64,000 nt of DNA from Purshia tridentata (lineage: Eukaryota; Streptophyta; Magnoliopsida; Rosales; Rosaceae): contig QANT01007323.1 in the NCBI GenBank assembly GCA_003254885.1, forward strand, positions 123,813 through 187,812, in the 5' to 3' direction. The translations under genes and the position numbers were made by a program. Each line of letters begins with the position of its first letter. The first letter of the stretch is position 1. The notes beneath the pieces were generated by a model. The model did no database searches. It worked only from the letters and a program-made list of their open reading frames with translations, and was not told where the DNA came from. Positions 25,934 through 39,081 of this stretch are shown here, in pieces.

Positions 25934-28900
25934 AAATTTATTACTCCTTCAAATTGAACAGCAAAGCAAAAAGAATAGTTTGTCAAATACATTTTGGAAT
26001 TTTGGTGCGAAAGACAAAAGAAAAAGAATTAGAGTACAATTTTATTTTTAATTATTTCCCTCTTTCTTTTCCTGGGTATATATATTTCCCATGATTTATT
26101 ATTTTTCTTTCCTTTATTTTTGGTATTGCATTCTTTAATTGAGCAATCTTGAGTTTAGTATCTAAAGCAAAGGGAAAATAATTGTCACTTTGGTGGTATA
26201 CCTGACCCAGTACTTAGGCCTTTTTTTTCTTTTTAAATCAGAATTTAACTTTTCCCATTTGGTATGGTAAGGAATCCACAACTTTGGAAAGTTCTCAAGT
26301 GGTGGTTTGAATGTAAACAACACAATGCAGGATAACACCTCTCCTTCCTTTGCCAACGGAATGCATAGTAACGTTACGTTTACTATAAATTCTAAATACA
26401 TATTCAGTTCAAATTTTATATAATTATTTATTTATTTTGTAGTATGACCATATATTATGGTAAGAAAGTGTTACATTTTAGGTTTTGAATTACACAGTCA
26501 ATTAACAGTTAATTTAATTAAACATTTAATTTATTGTATGGCCGGACAGTCTGCCAAAAGTAAAGTTTCTGCATTACAGATTCGGTTTAGAGTTAATCAA
26601 ATTAATCATTTTTTTTATTACTTATTCAGTGAATAGTCAATTTAATTAATTACCAATTCGTAATCTAATCGGATAGTCTGACAAAAAAATATTAATCGTT
26701 TAATTAGATGTTAATATAATCGATTATCTTATGCATAATCTTACCAAATAGTTTGACAAGGGTAATATGACAAGAAAATATTAACCGTTTAGATTATGCA
26801 TGCATACTATGACTAGGTCGATGAGCCAAAAATATCGACTTGCACCGAATACAGGCCCACACCGAAAATACCTATTGGAAATTGATAAGAGTTGTGTCGG
26901 ATCGGTAACCATACCGAACTCAACCCTCTTGCATACGCACAATGCTAAAGCCTTTAATGTTGAAACAAAGCTAAAATTTTCATAAAGGTAAGGTAATAAC
27001 AGAGTAAGAGAACAATCGCGCAATGTCAAAAGTAGCATCATTGTTCATCTACTACGAAGTGGGGACCTAAATTTAATTATTTGCTCTTTTGTAACTTTTC
27101 CCATTTTTCAATTTTTTTTTATGGGCAACCTTTCCCATATTTCATTGTTTTCAATTCCTTCTTGGGGAGTGAGTTGAATGCTTTATGAGTGTTTTTCATT
27201 CTTTTCTTTTATGGACCACCATTCATCTGCTTCATATCCTTTTCCTTTTTCCCAAATTGTTGATCCTATCTTTTCACGGTTCTCTGTAATTACTCTACCT
27301 ACTATTGAACAGCCTCCCATTCATTAGAAATAGTGGTTTAATTCGGGTAATTTTCATTTCATATGTGGTCTAAAATCTAAATCAACTTGAGTTTATTATG
27401 TGTTGATCGACAATTTCTTTAACTTGGGTGAAATCTAGTTTAACTCAGATTGAGATTCAGTTCTGGCAATTCGAAACCAATTCAAATCCAAACCTAACCT
27501 TAATTGTTCATGAACTTAAACCTAATCCGACCTGTTAAATCAAAATATAAGCAACCCAAATTGCTTAATTTCACTTCAAACCCAACCATAACCTAAAAAG
27601 TATATTAAAGAGAAGTCATTCTCAACTTTTGTTGCTAATGAATAGGATCTTTCTCAAGATGGTATTGATGGATACGACAGCTCATTGATAACATACAACT
27701 ACTATTTGCAAGATTAATGCAAATAGAATTAGAAGAGAGGGATCCACTTCTTATTTGGTTCAGCTAGCTAGCTCCTATTTCTCACCTTGCATGTGTTGGA
27801 CTTATATCGCAATGCCAATAATGACAAAAACAAATTATTCGAGAGCTCTTAGCATATTGAACAAAACTTTGTCTAATCATTCAAGGCACAAATTTAAAAA
27901 CTTTATCTTTCATGAATTAATTTTCTATACTTTATTCATGCTGCATAGTGATCAGATCCAACTAAGCTATGACAAAACGTACACCTCACTTATGGTTATG
28001 GCCCTTGGCAACACCACAAACCACATTAATATTTGATTTTCTTACTTTTTCAGTAAAAAAAGTAAAATTGAAGTAATTAGTGAATATAACATTAAATAAA
28101 CATATATGCGCTATAAATACTGAAAAAGCATGCATGACCTAGTTTTTTGTACCTGTATCACCACATCATGATGAAACGAAATGATCATGGTATATATCGA
28201 TGATACTTGGATCACATCCCTCATCTTCTTCTTTCCATTTTAGCTTTTCCATGATAGCTTTTGATTCTTTTATATTTGAGTTCTTTCTCTTCAAAGTCTC
28301 ATTTATTTGCAAAGCATAAAGCCTAAAGGACATTTACTTGAAAACAGACCGACCCGTATCCACTATATTACTCCTTTGTCTAATTAATCAATTCTCTCTC
28401 TCTCACTTGATCTTCATGAACACTATTGTACATGTTGTAGACATTATGTTAGCTAGCTAGAAGGTACAATATTGAATGCAAACTCAAGTATTAAAGTAGG
28501 AGAAAATCATATATTCAAATTAAGTAACTCGTTTACTACTAATAGATTTTTAAATTTTACAAAACAATGCATGCACTGCCCACAAACAAGAATTCACTAG
28601 CTTTCTAATTTGTTTATGAAAATTGTTAATTTTGGTTCATCTTTTTTCAATAAATAAAAATCTGAGTGATTTTACACCCCCTATATAATATAATTCCATG
28701 CGTGAAAAGATCGAAAAGAAAACAGTAAGAAATATCGAAGTCGATCGATAATCACTATTGCTCTCAAATGTCCAAAACTAGTGGTGGGTGGGAGTGTACG
28801 TTTGTTTATGATGACGTGGTCATGTGCCAAGTTCAAATGCTCACCTGACACATCAGACTTTTCCAGACTGATAATAGTAGTAGGGCCGGGGTCCAGCTTT

Positions 28901-31900
28901 TATTTATTTATTATTAATATTATTATTATTAATTATTGCTTGGTTTCAGAGCTGCTGCCATCACCAGCAGTTGGGCAAATGGTGCAAATGCCCAAAATGG
29001 ATTTGACTATCATCCCCCGATGGACAAATATCAAGTCCCACTGTCGCACTACAAAACAATTGGAAGAAGAAAAATAAAATAGACCGACTCTGTCTTGTAG
29101 TTGTAGAACAATAAAACAAAATTTACCTACTGTTAAATAATTATTCTATACTAGTTATCACATTATCTAATACATAGTAAAAGAGAATTCAGAAATAAAC
29201 TTATAAAATATATAGATTTGTTAAACAAAAATTTTATTTTCTTATCCTGTCATATAATATAAGAATGTATAAACTCGTTAGATCTAAATTTTACTTTTTT
29301 TATATATGAATGATATGAAATTTAACACGAGAATTCTTGTATGTAAAATTCTTGAGGCAGCACATTTGGATATTTACTTGTTGGAGTTTCCATTGAGGTT
29401 AAATGAATCGATCAGTGTTTTTTTTTTTACCTATGCTTGGCATTCACAATGAGTTGTTCTCTATTATTGCATGTACTAACAAACAGTACAGGTAATAATA
29501 CATGCACCCCATACAGTTGACGTACATAACTTATTTCCTCTCTTTTGCAAACTCATTTTGGGACTAAAAAAGTACTCGTATTCAACCCAATATCCTCTAA
29601 GCTCTTAAATTGAATCTAATATTTCCCTGAAGTTTTGATTCTTGCTTGCCTTTATAAAAGCAATCTTATGAATAAAGTTTGACAATTTTCTTTAATATCT
29701 TTTCATTATATATATATATATATAATTCTTTGCCTTAAACATGAGGGGTCTGCAGCCACTCGATCCGGCCAGTTGTGCAACCAATTATGATATAAACAGT
29801 AATAAAAGGATCAGGTGATCAGAGAAAGAAGAAGAAAACAAAGTATGATGAATCATGTTAGGTGCACACAAATTAAAGTTGGGGAGATTGTTATCCCCAC
29901 CTGCTTTTACTCTCATGGGTCATATATATATGGGGTTGTGTGAAACTGTGAACCAAATTTAATATAATTCAGAAAAAAACAAATGAAAAGAGCCCTAGCT
30001 AAAAGAGAACCCTAGAAATACGGTAAAGAGAGAGTAGCAGAAATAAAGCGTACTATAATGGGTGTGTCAGTGTATATAATATCTACTATATAGCGTGTAC
30101 CACCCATGAGGCCATTGTTGGGTACCACTGCTACTCTGCAAAACATGCAGAGCCGGAGGGTACAATCCCGACAAATTTTGGCTTGCCAGTACTACTGTGT
30201 TGTGCTTGTTTATACAGCTAACTCTGAAAAGAGTTAAAAACACAACAAAATAAGCTATACTAATGTCCAGTACTGAAAAAGAGTTAAACATAACACAAAA
30301 CAAAATAAGCTATATATGCTACATATATTTCATTTGATTAGTTCTTAAGAATGGTCTAAATATTATTAGATTGTAAATTTAGATTATTGATTATGTTTTT
30401 TTTGTCTAAATTTAGAATTATCAATGTGGCAATAAATAAATAAAATTACCATTGTAAGACAGCATATATAGTGAAATTTGAGCTGGCATACAAAAGAAAA
30501 CAAAAAAGAGTGAAATTTGAGTTATTGTCTACCACCGACTGAGGCACCACATGATGAACTATGTATATATGCATATGTTCTTAATTCAGTGTCTCAGAGT
30601 GACACGTGATGGTTACGTCGATACGATCTCCAATTCCAACAACACAAGGCCACTGAGAAACTGAGACCCACCACAACAAGCCACAAATGCAATAAAATAA
30701 AATAAAAAGGTGCTATATTTGGAAGATCAGCAAGTGGGGTTGGTTTGTTTTTTGGGTTGTGTCTCTCTCGTCGTCGTAAAAAGATTGGATTGTCCATTGA
30801 AAAGCTAGCTCTCGATTCCCACGTTAGAGAAGTTATATGTGCATCTTCTTGTGGGGTCAAACTTACCATGTTGATGTTAGACGTGGATGTCTCTGCTTTT
30901 TCACACATGTATTCATTTCTAGGTCATTTCACAATTCTATTTCAGCCCCACAAAAGCTAATATATATATATATATATTAATAATTGTATGTATTATAGTT
31001 TGTGTACATTCATAATATCACATTCAGCCGTGGAAACAAACAAGTTGATATTGTATTGTCAAGAAATTGAACAGATGTTGCTTGATTTCTGTTATTTTAT
31101 TTCATTTTATTATGGTGGAATAAATCAATGAGAGAGAAGGAGCTAGGTGGTATATAATTCATAGAATCGATCAAGTTCGATCTTAAAAAGAAAAAAAAAC
31201 AAAGAAGAATCAATTGAGGTGATTATTATATTACATTGTTTAGAAATTAAGGATTGAATGAATCATTGAATTGATCATTTGAAGGGACTTAATTATGGTG
31301 TCCTTTGTTTACTTTGAAAAATGGTTGTTGGATACCATCAGAACCTAAGGACAATTTATAAATGATAAACATGGTCATGGGAGTAGAAATAGACATGCCA
31401 GCTCTGTTATCTGACACAGTACTGAGTACACACCACCCTATATGCATGTGTCCCTCTAATTAAGGACTCTTGCATGCCAATAATTAAGCATAAACACTAG
31501 TTAAAGATGGGGGTCCAAAAGATATTCTTTTTGCATTAATACAAAAAAATTTACATATTAGGTTTCAGAGAGTTTAGATCCCACAGACCCCATCCGAGTA
31601 ATATTGTAAAAAGATGGGTAGGTACGTGTTTCAATTTTTCATCTACTTGACCAACTTAATTTAATGGTGTATGTAATAATATATATATATATATAGAGAA
31701 AAGTGGGAGATTTTGATGCTTGATGAGTATGCCATGTGTTGAATTTAGAACAATGGGTTTTTGGAGCATTATGTAGGTGGTGGAGTGGACTGTAGACCAA
31801 AAGCAGAAGGCAATATGCGAGTGATCATATGCTTCACGCTTGTGATCCAAAACCCAAAGACGATGTGAGCTGTTGGAAAGTAAACTAAAGAAACGAGGAA

Positions 31901-34891
31901 ACTATTTAAACCAGTATTGTTTATGGTTTAAAAAGGTATTTCTAGCTTTTCACCACACAAAAAAGAAGGAGGTATGTCTAACTTTTGGCAAAGCACTTTA
32001 AAGGGTATGTATGTATTTGAGAGTGTTGACAGATGGGAGATGGGAGATGGGAGATGGGTTGGGTACACAAATTGATTATAATAGCTTGACACAGTGAAAA
32101 GTTGCTTGTGGTACTAGTGGTAGGCTATGTATATATATAGTCAGTGCATTTAGATACCCAACTTTCTTCTTAAACTTTAATTATTCTGTCTTGGCAGTCT
32201 TGCTTTCATTTCAAGACATGATGTCCTAATAGCATTACTCAACTACCCAACATAGGAACATTTTAGTGGATATAAATATATATATATATATAGCTTGAAC
32301 ATTTGAGAGAGAGAGAGAGAGAGAGAGAGTTAAAATATCTATAGGAGTTCTTGGTGCCACTTTTAATTATTTAGAGAATACTTAAAAATTTAAGGTGAAA
32401 CAATTGAGGGCTTAATTTAAACAACAGATAAAAGAAATTTTATATTTGAGGGAGTCCAACTTATGACTTATCATAAATCGTAACTTATCTCTCCATAATT
32501 CTTCACTATTTGGGCTAATCCCAAAATGTGATATTTGATTAATTAGCTTCAACATTAAAATAACAGCAAAATATGATATTTGATTAGTTAATAAAATCAA
32601 GGAAACTCTATGTTTTAAAGAAGATTAATTAATTAAACGGGTGTTTTGTACTTTTATGGATTTTAATGGTTTCAGTATTTGCAGGCCGGCCCAATCCAGC
32701 CCACGAATCTCTTGGATCAATTGGGGCTGAACCTGAGACAGACACAGGCCCAACAATATGAGATGGTCTGACCCATTTTGTACTCATATAATAAGACCAT
32801 AGTACTGAGCATGTGGCATCTTGCACCTTCATGCCATCAATGAACATAGTATTTTCAAACATTACAAGATGTTGTACCCTCACGAACAGCCATTTTGAAA
32901 CCCTTGACAAGGTTAAAGACGTAATTTAACGTAGATTTCTCATGTACCAAAAATATGAGAGTAGTACCACGGCTCTGATCGTGGTGGGCCTATTGAAAGT
33001 TGCAAGCCAGCGTAAGGCTTCAGATATGGGCTTTATCTAGCAATTCTGTCTGGGAGTGAAGGCATGTCCTTGTTCACAAAATGGGCTTAGAGAAAGCCCA
33101 GTTAGCTGCATCCCCCAGCCTCCCATTTCAATTCGCACTAATTTTGCTTCTTTTTTTTATTAATCAATTGTTGTCCATAGATTTGAACTCATGAAGACTT
33201 GATATTACCATCTACTTGACCAAATAGTACGTCATTAAAAATTAGCAATTTTTTTCCTATTCGTCGTGATATAGCAAGCACAATTTCGTTTTTCCTTATT
33301 TGATGTTTTTTTTATAATTATCAGCAATAATTTTATTTGAAGTGGTTTTCCTTTCAATTAAATTTATGTAATTATGGATGATAACAAGGCGACTCACACC
33401 CAAGTTACCCAACAACAAATAGTTTGCAAATATTAGTGGACTATCTCTGTTTTTGGTGTGAAGCCCAATCAACAAATATTTAAGCATAACAATGACGTTT
33501 GTTAAATTCTGTGTTAGGCAGCAATAACCATGACTAAATTAGACTTATCATCAACAACAAAAAGAACAAAAAATGCTAGCAAAGCATATTTGACTTTGTA
33601 GTGACATAATAGTTAATTTTTCGTAAACATATCCTACTTTTCTAGTGATATATTAGTTATTTTCGAGATACAATCATATATTAATAATTTTTTTTTTGGG
33701 CCACAAATCATATATTAATTTTTAAAGATAGAAGAAAGTGATGGAAATAAGATAAGCCAGGGATACCAGGCCAAAAAAGATAAGCCAGGGATGGTTAAGA
33801 AATAAGTTAAAATAATGGTTAAATTTATTCTAATGTAAATAAAGAATAGAAAAATGCTATCGAAGTTTACTTAACACCTAGATATTATATATTAATGCAG
33901 TGGCTCAATCAAATCGATTAAGTAATTAATCCACAAGGTACAAGTTTAGTACATTCATAATTAAGTACGTACGTACTTTCATTAAACAATGAGCATGCCG
34001 TAGGAATCCCACTAATGAATTTTGCACACAAGTCAATATTTTGGTGGTTGAGAAAATAATGAATATAATTATATACATATCAAAATTACGTAGGAATCCC
34101 ACTAATGAATTTTGCACACAAGTAAAATAATGAATATAATTATATACATATCAAAATTTCTTTATTTCATTTGACTTGAGGCTAGTCAGTACTAATGAAT
34201 GTGAAAGTAAAGTATTAGCCAGCAACTATGCTTATCATAATTAGAGGACTTGGATTTAAATTCAGAAATTCCTCAATAATATAAAGTTGCAGCCATATGG
34301 ACTGCCCATGCATTGGTTAATTATATAAAAGTATATACATATGCATATGTTGCACTTGAATTCTCAAAAAATGGGAATGGCAAATTAAGGGGCTTTACTA
34401 GACCTTTAATAGAAGTGACCGAAACTCATATATTTAATATAAGTAGAACTAACAGTTTTAACAGAGATGAAACCCATTAATATATACAAGTGAATCTCAT
34501 TTTTATTAAAAATATAGTACAAAGGTAGAAATACTTTTATGAAATAGTTATTACACTTCAGCATTTGTATTAATTGTCACGATTTTTGGGTCACTGCAGT
34601 TTCAGAAACCAAATAGCCGGCCACCTCTGCAATTGATGCTTAAACCAAACACAAGTACCCACATGCTTCACACAATCGCTTCCAGAAAATGGCATGATCC
34701 ATAGCTCCTTGATTTAGTTGACAATAACTTCATATTTATATGAAATTAGTCACATACATACACCATGAATATAATATAGTACAATATAATTAACCTCACA
34801 TGGAATATTCTATGCATATATTAATGCACACGTCACTTTATTAATTCGTTCATGTTTTTCCCTTGACTTATTCAACAATCATTAATTAATT
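25934..34891. other. Gene-poor intergenic DNA
   Basis: About 9 kb with no recognisable gene. It contains (AT)n tracts (about 29708-29722, 30960-30978, 31680-31694, 32277-32291), a (GA)n run at about 32304-32329, an octamer-like gatggga repeat at about 32034-32058, and a short near-duplication around aacaaaataagctata (about 30244 and 30302). The region 26800-27060 has open frames on both strands but no conserved motif. Confidence 0.5.
33999..34157 (+). repeat. Tandem duplication, units of about 90 and 69 bp
   Basis: Units 33999-34088 and 34089-34157 both begin cgtaggaatcccactaatga and end tatacatatcaaaatt. The second lacks about 21 bases around ttttggtggttgag. Confidence 0.9.
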
Positions 34892-35808
34892 AATGGGTGA
34901 TATATAGGCCGGTCCAATTTTTTCTCCTCTCTTAGATTAATACCTTAATACTTTTTTATTTTTGACTAAAGTCCAAAAATATTATACATATGTTTTTAAT
35001 TTAAAAAATATGTAATATTATCATAAAATTAATGATATGTAAATCTTAATATTATCCTAGTATTATTATAATATTATTATAATTGTATATTACCTTAATA
35101 TTATAATATTATATTATATATCATAATTAATATTATTATATTATTATATAATTAATTATGGAATTTAACTATGTCAAACAAACGATTGACTCTGATTTGT
35201 AAATACATTTCAATTGTACCAATCAATCGATTAGCTCCGGTTTGTTGGCTTTTATATTATGGTTTAGCTCTAGGATTTTGGGCTCCGCCCAAAATCTTAA
35301 AGCTAAACCCTAACATAACGCCTCTATCAAACCCATTCTATACCCTAAGAGGGGATATGGTGAAAAGATAGGATTTACCCTCAAAACTCAGGAAACAAAA
35401 TAGCTCGAATATATATATATATATACACACACCAACTCAGATATTGGTACAATTGAAATGTACCTATATATATTTCTTTACTTGTTTGATTATTTTTTAT
35501 TAGTTAATATATATTTTTATTATATAATATAAACGGATATTATCATTTATTATTTCAAATTAAAAAATAGAAAATTAGATAATCTCGAATGTTTTAATTA
35601 AAAATGTCTGAACAGATATTATCTTTCATAATTTTTAAAATTAATTCATATTAATTATCTTAATTTTAAGAGATAATATGAGTCAAAATTTAAAAAAGTC
35701 TATTGTTTGGACCTCAATCTAAAAAATTGGATTTAAGTCTTAATTTAAATTTCTATAAGGTTTTAGTCCGAATGACCTTTCAAAATTGGACCTATTTCTA
35801 ATTATTCC
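34892..35808 (-). mobile_element. TIR-like, partly palindromic repeat, copy 2
   Basis: Reverse-oriented, diverged sister of the element at 1761-2643. Homology runs from gggtgatatataggccggtc at its left end to cctatttctaattattcc at its right end. It keeps the central hairpin (about 35256-35310, ggtttagctctaggattttg opposite caaaatcttaaagctaaacc) and the nested tttcaattgtaccaat inverted pair (about 35207-35222 and 35437-35452). It has no coding capacity. It lies about 600 bases upstream of the ZIP gene start. Confidence 0.7.
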
Positions 35809-36410
35809 TTAATTAATTAATAGTGTTAATATATATAACATCAAATTTATAACTGTGAAATAACTAGTCGATCTCAGTTTTCTTATCAAATATATGCTTT
35901 GAAACCATTGCATTCATTTTCTCACATAATTCGTTGATTTGCAAAATTAACCCAAAACAGTGATAGCCTTATCCAAAACTATATTATACACTAACCTTAC
36001 TAAAAAAACAACCTAGCCAATTGTATGATATAATATTGCAAGTACATATTACTGTAAGTAGGTACCTACGGCAATTCTTCATGGATTTTCTTATTCGAAA
36101 GCGCCTTTACATGTGTATATATGTATATATAGGATATAGCAAAAGAATTATTATAGACTAATGAAGGTAAAATATGGAGTATATGCATAATGGACTAATG
36201 GGTGCTTGTAGTACTTTTTATATTGTCAAACTGTAAATTTCTTTATATATTATGTTATCATATATCATGGACCTATTCTATATATACAAAAATTTGAGCA
36301 CATGAGTCACAAACCTCTATATAATGAATCTGGAAGAAATAATATTGGTAATTAAGCCCAACATTCCAATATTGCTGAGTGATCACCAAAGCAAGAGTTA
36401 AAGAGTGAAC
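35809..36410 (+). promoter_or_regulatory. Presumed ZIP/IRT promoter
   Basis: AT-rich DNA between the repeat element and the ZIP start codon. A TATA-like ctatatatac occurs at about 36278-36287, roughly 125 bases before the ATG. No specific iron- or zinc-response box could be assigned with confidence. Confidence 0.4.
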
Positions 36411-39081
36411 ATGGCCACTCACTCAGTTTTGAAGCTCACCCCAATAGTCTTCTTCATCCTGATAATCATCTGTACACTGAGTCCCCAAGCCGAGTCACAG
36501 TCCGAAGTCGATGAGTGCAACACCGAAACCAACTCCTGCAACGACAAGGCAGGCGCTGTGCCTCTGAAAATCATAGCCATAACCTCTATACTAGTCACCA
36601 GCATGATTGGTGTCTCCTTACCCCTCTTCACTCGCGCCGTGCCTGCCTTGCACCCTGACCGGAACCTCTTTGTCATCGTCAAGTGCTTCGCCGCCGGCAT
36701 CATCCTCGCCACGGGGTTCATGCACGTCTTGCCTGACTCTTTCGACATGTTGTCGTCTAACTGTTTGACTGACAATCCATGGCACAAGTTCCCTTTCACC
36801 GGCTTCGTGGCTATGTTGTCTGCGATTGCGACTTTGATGGTGGACTCCATGGCCACCAGTATATACAGCAGGAGGTGTAGGGCTGGGGTTATTCCGGAAG
36901 ATGGTGCTGCTGAAGCCATTGAAGGAGATCAGGAGATGGGTGCCGTGGTGGCTGCTGGGCATGGACATTTTCATGCACACACTCATCAAGTCAAGGAAGG
37001 AGGTACAGAGTCACAATTGCCACGTTATCGCGTGGTTGCCATGGTGAGAAATTAATCAAAGATTATATATTTACTAAAAGATTTTTTTTTTTGTTAATTA
37101 ACTAATAACTATCGTACTGTTTTTTTCAAAATATCGTACTGTTCGTACATGAGATTTTAATTTATAATCTTTTTTCAACAAAGAAAAAATAGTAAATATT
37201 TATAAGCCCCTTAATTAGAGATTGATTCTCTTATAACCTTCACCCAAAATTAAACTCTCTCAAAATCCTTAATTATACACTTTAATATTTTTCAAAACCT
37301 CTTAGTCAATCTATAACCATTTAAAGTTGACTTTTCTTTTTTAGAATTCCAATTATACTCTTTTTTATTTGTTTTTAATTTTATTATAATTTTTTTAATT
37401 TCAGAAATATCATTTTTTATTCATGTTTTTTTATTTTAGTTCATAACTTTAAACCTTCTAACCACCTAAATAATTTGTCTAAACTTTCTATAAACTCTCA
37501 GAACCTCCTAAAAATTATAATATTTTTTTAATCCTTCTAACGCATCATGACGCGTTTTGACGTGCTCTGATATGTTTTGACGAGTATTCTAACACGCGCC
37601 CAATGTAATTATATTTCAGTGAAAGTGTAACTGTTTATTTAGTAAAGGTGTAATTGTTTATTTAATGAAGGTGTGTAGTTGTTTTTTAGTGAATATGTAA
37701 CTGTTTTTTAGTCAAGGTGTATATAACTGGTTTTTTATTTTTTTATGGGCCTGCAAGTTTTTTTTTCTTTTTAAAAATTAATAGTATAATTATTTGTAGT
37801 TATTTTTTAATGTAATTGTTTTTCTAAAATTTAGTTTTAATTTCAGTGCAACTGTATTTTTGAAATACGATTACACTTGGCACGCGTTAATCCGTGTCAA
37901 CTCATATGTCAATTTGCGTCAGAGCGCGTCAACGCATATCAGAGTGCTTCAGAAGGGCAAAAAAGATATTATAAGTTTTAAGGAGTTTTGGGAAAACTCC
38001 TAAATGGGTGGGGGCTTAAGAAAAATTTGTTGGTAGTGAGGGGGTTTAGAAAAAGTTACCCAAGAAAAAACTGTGTTGTCTATTAAATTAAATGATAATT
38101 AGTTATTTAGTAAAAGGTTTATACATATATATATATATATATATCTATTTGACATGTTATAATCCGAATGATGGATGAGGTGAAATTTTCTTTAAATGAT
38201 TGCTACATAATTAACAGTTTAACAATATAATTGAAAGTAAAAAAACTTTAATTACCCTTATTATGGATAGAGTCGGAATCTAATGAAGAGTGGGTGACGA
38301 TGGATCAGCACAAGCATATGCACCCATTTATTGTCTAGAGTGTCTGGTGTATTTATTTATTTTGTGGTGGGTCCGGAAATTATAAGTCTAAAAAGTTGTC
38401 TTAATTTACAATCTCACGAGATAACATAACATATTAAATTATTTAATAAGAGAATATTTACCTATATATATGTGATTGTCAGATGATGTGTTATCTCACA
38501 TGTATGCAATTTTTTGTATGAATTAAATGAAAATTGTTGGCGCGCAGGTATTAGAGCTAGGAATCATTGTTCATTCAGTTGTAATAGGGCTTTCTCTTGG
38601 AGCTTCAAATAACACCTGCACAATTAAAGGTCTTGTGGCTGCCCTTTGCTTCCATCAAATGTTTGAAGGCATGGGTCTTGGGGGTTGCATTCTCCAGGTA
38701 CTTAATCTTAATTGAAATTAACAAACTTAATTACTTCAAACTTAATTAATTAGCTCATGAAGTACATGCATGCAGGCTGAGTTCAAGTTTATAAAGAAGG
38801 CCATCATGGTGTTCTTCTTCTCAGCAACAACCCCATTTGGCATTGGAGTGGGAATGGCCTTGTCAAAAATGTACAAGGAAAATAGTCCGAGTGCATTAAT
38901 CACAGTGGGGCTGCTTAATGCATCCTCAGCTGGCCTTCTCATCTACATGGCCTTGGTTGATCTTCTCTCTGCCGACTTCATGGGTCCAAAGTTGCAGGGT
39001 AGCATTAACCTCCAGATCAAATCTTACATTGCGGTCCTTTTGGGTGCAGGTGGCATGTCTCTCTTGGCAAAGTGGGCTTAA
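36411..39081 (+). CDS. ZIP-family metal transporter, IRT1-like
   Basis: Exons 36411-37043, 38548-38697 and 38776-39081 encode 362 residues. A signal-like hydrophobic N-terminus (about 9-28) is followed by a Cys-containing segment [20 protein letters not shown] and eight predicted membrane spans. A His-rich cytosolic loop (HGHFHAHTH, about residues 183-191) lies between TM3 and TM4. The ZIP signature in TM4-TM5 is [14 protein letters not shown], then [19 protein letters not shown], carrying the His and Glu metal ligands. The C-terminus [10 protein letters not shown] matches the IRT group. IRT/ZIP proteins import Fe2+, Zn2+ and other divalent ions across the plasma membrane (family knowledge). 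Substrate and induction by iron shortage are inferred. Intron 1 (1.5 kb) carries an inverted-repeat insertion. The GTG six bases upstream was not taken as start because ATG 36411 begins the signal peptide. Confidence 0.93.
37500..37995. mobile_element. Inverted-repeat element in ZIP intron 1
   Basis: The left arm (about 37500-37583, aacctcctaaaaattataat to atatgttttgacg) and right arm (about 37925-37995, cgtcaacgcatatcagag to gttttaaggagtt) are imperfect reverse complements. They enclose about 340 bases that include the tandem array at 37615-37740. The flanks (about 37200-37500 and 37996-38055) may be further decayed arms. There is no transposase. A non-autonomous DNA element is likely; ends and target duplication are not defined. 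Confidence 0.6.
37615..37740 (+). repeat. Imperfect minisatellite, about 5 units of 24-28 bp
   Basis: Units follow the pattern agtgaaagtgtaactgttta with drift (for example agtaaaggtgtaattgttta, then agtcaaggtgtatataactg), inside ZIP intron 1. Confidence 0.75.

Noticed and set aside
36419-36989. Minus-strand frames over ZIP exon 1
   Set aside because: Antisense shadows of the transporter exon.
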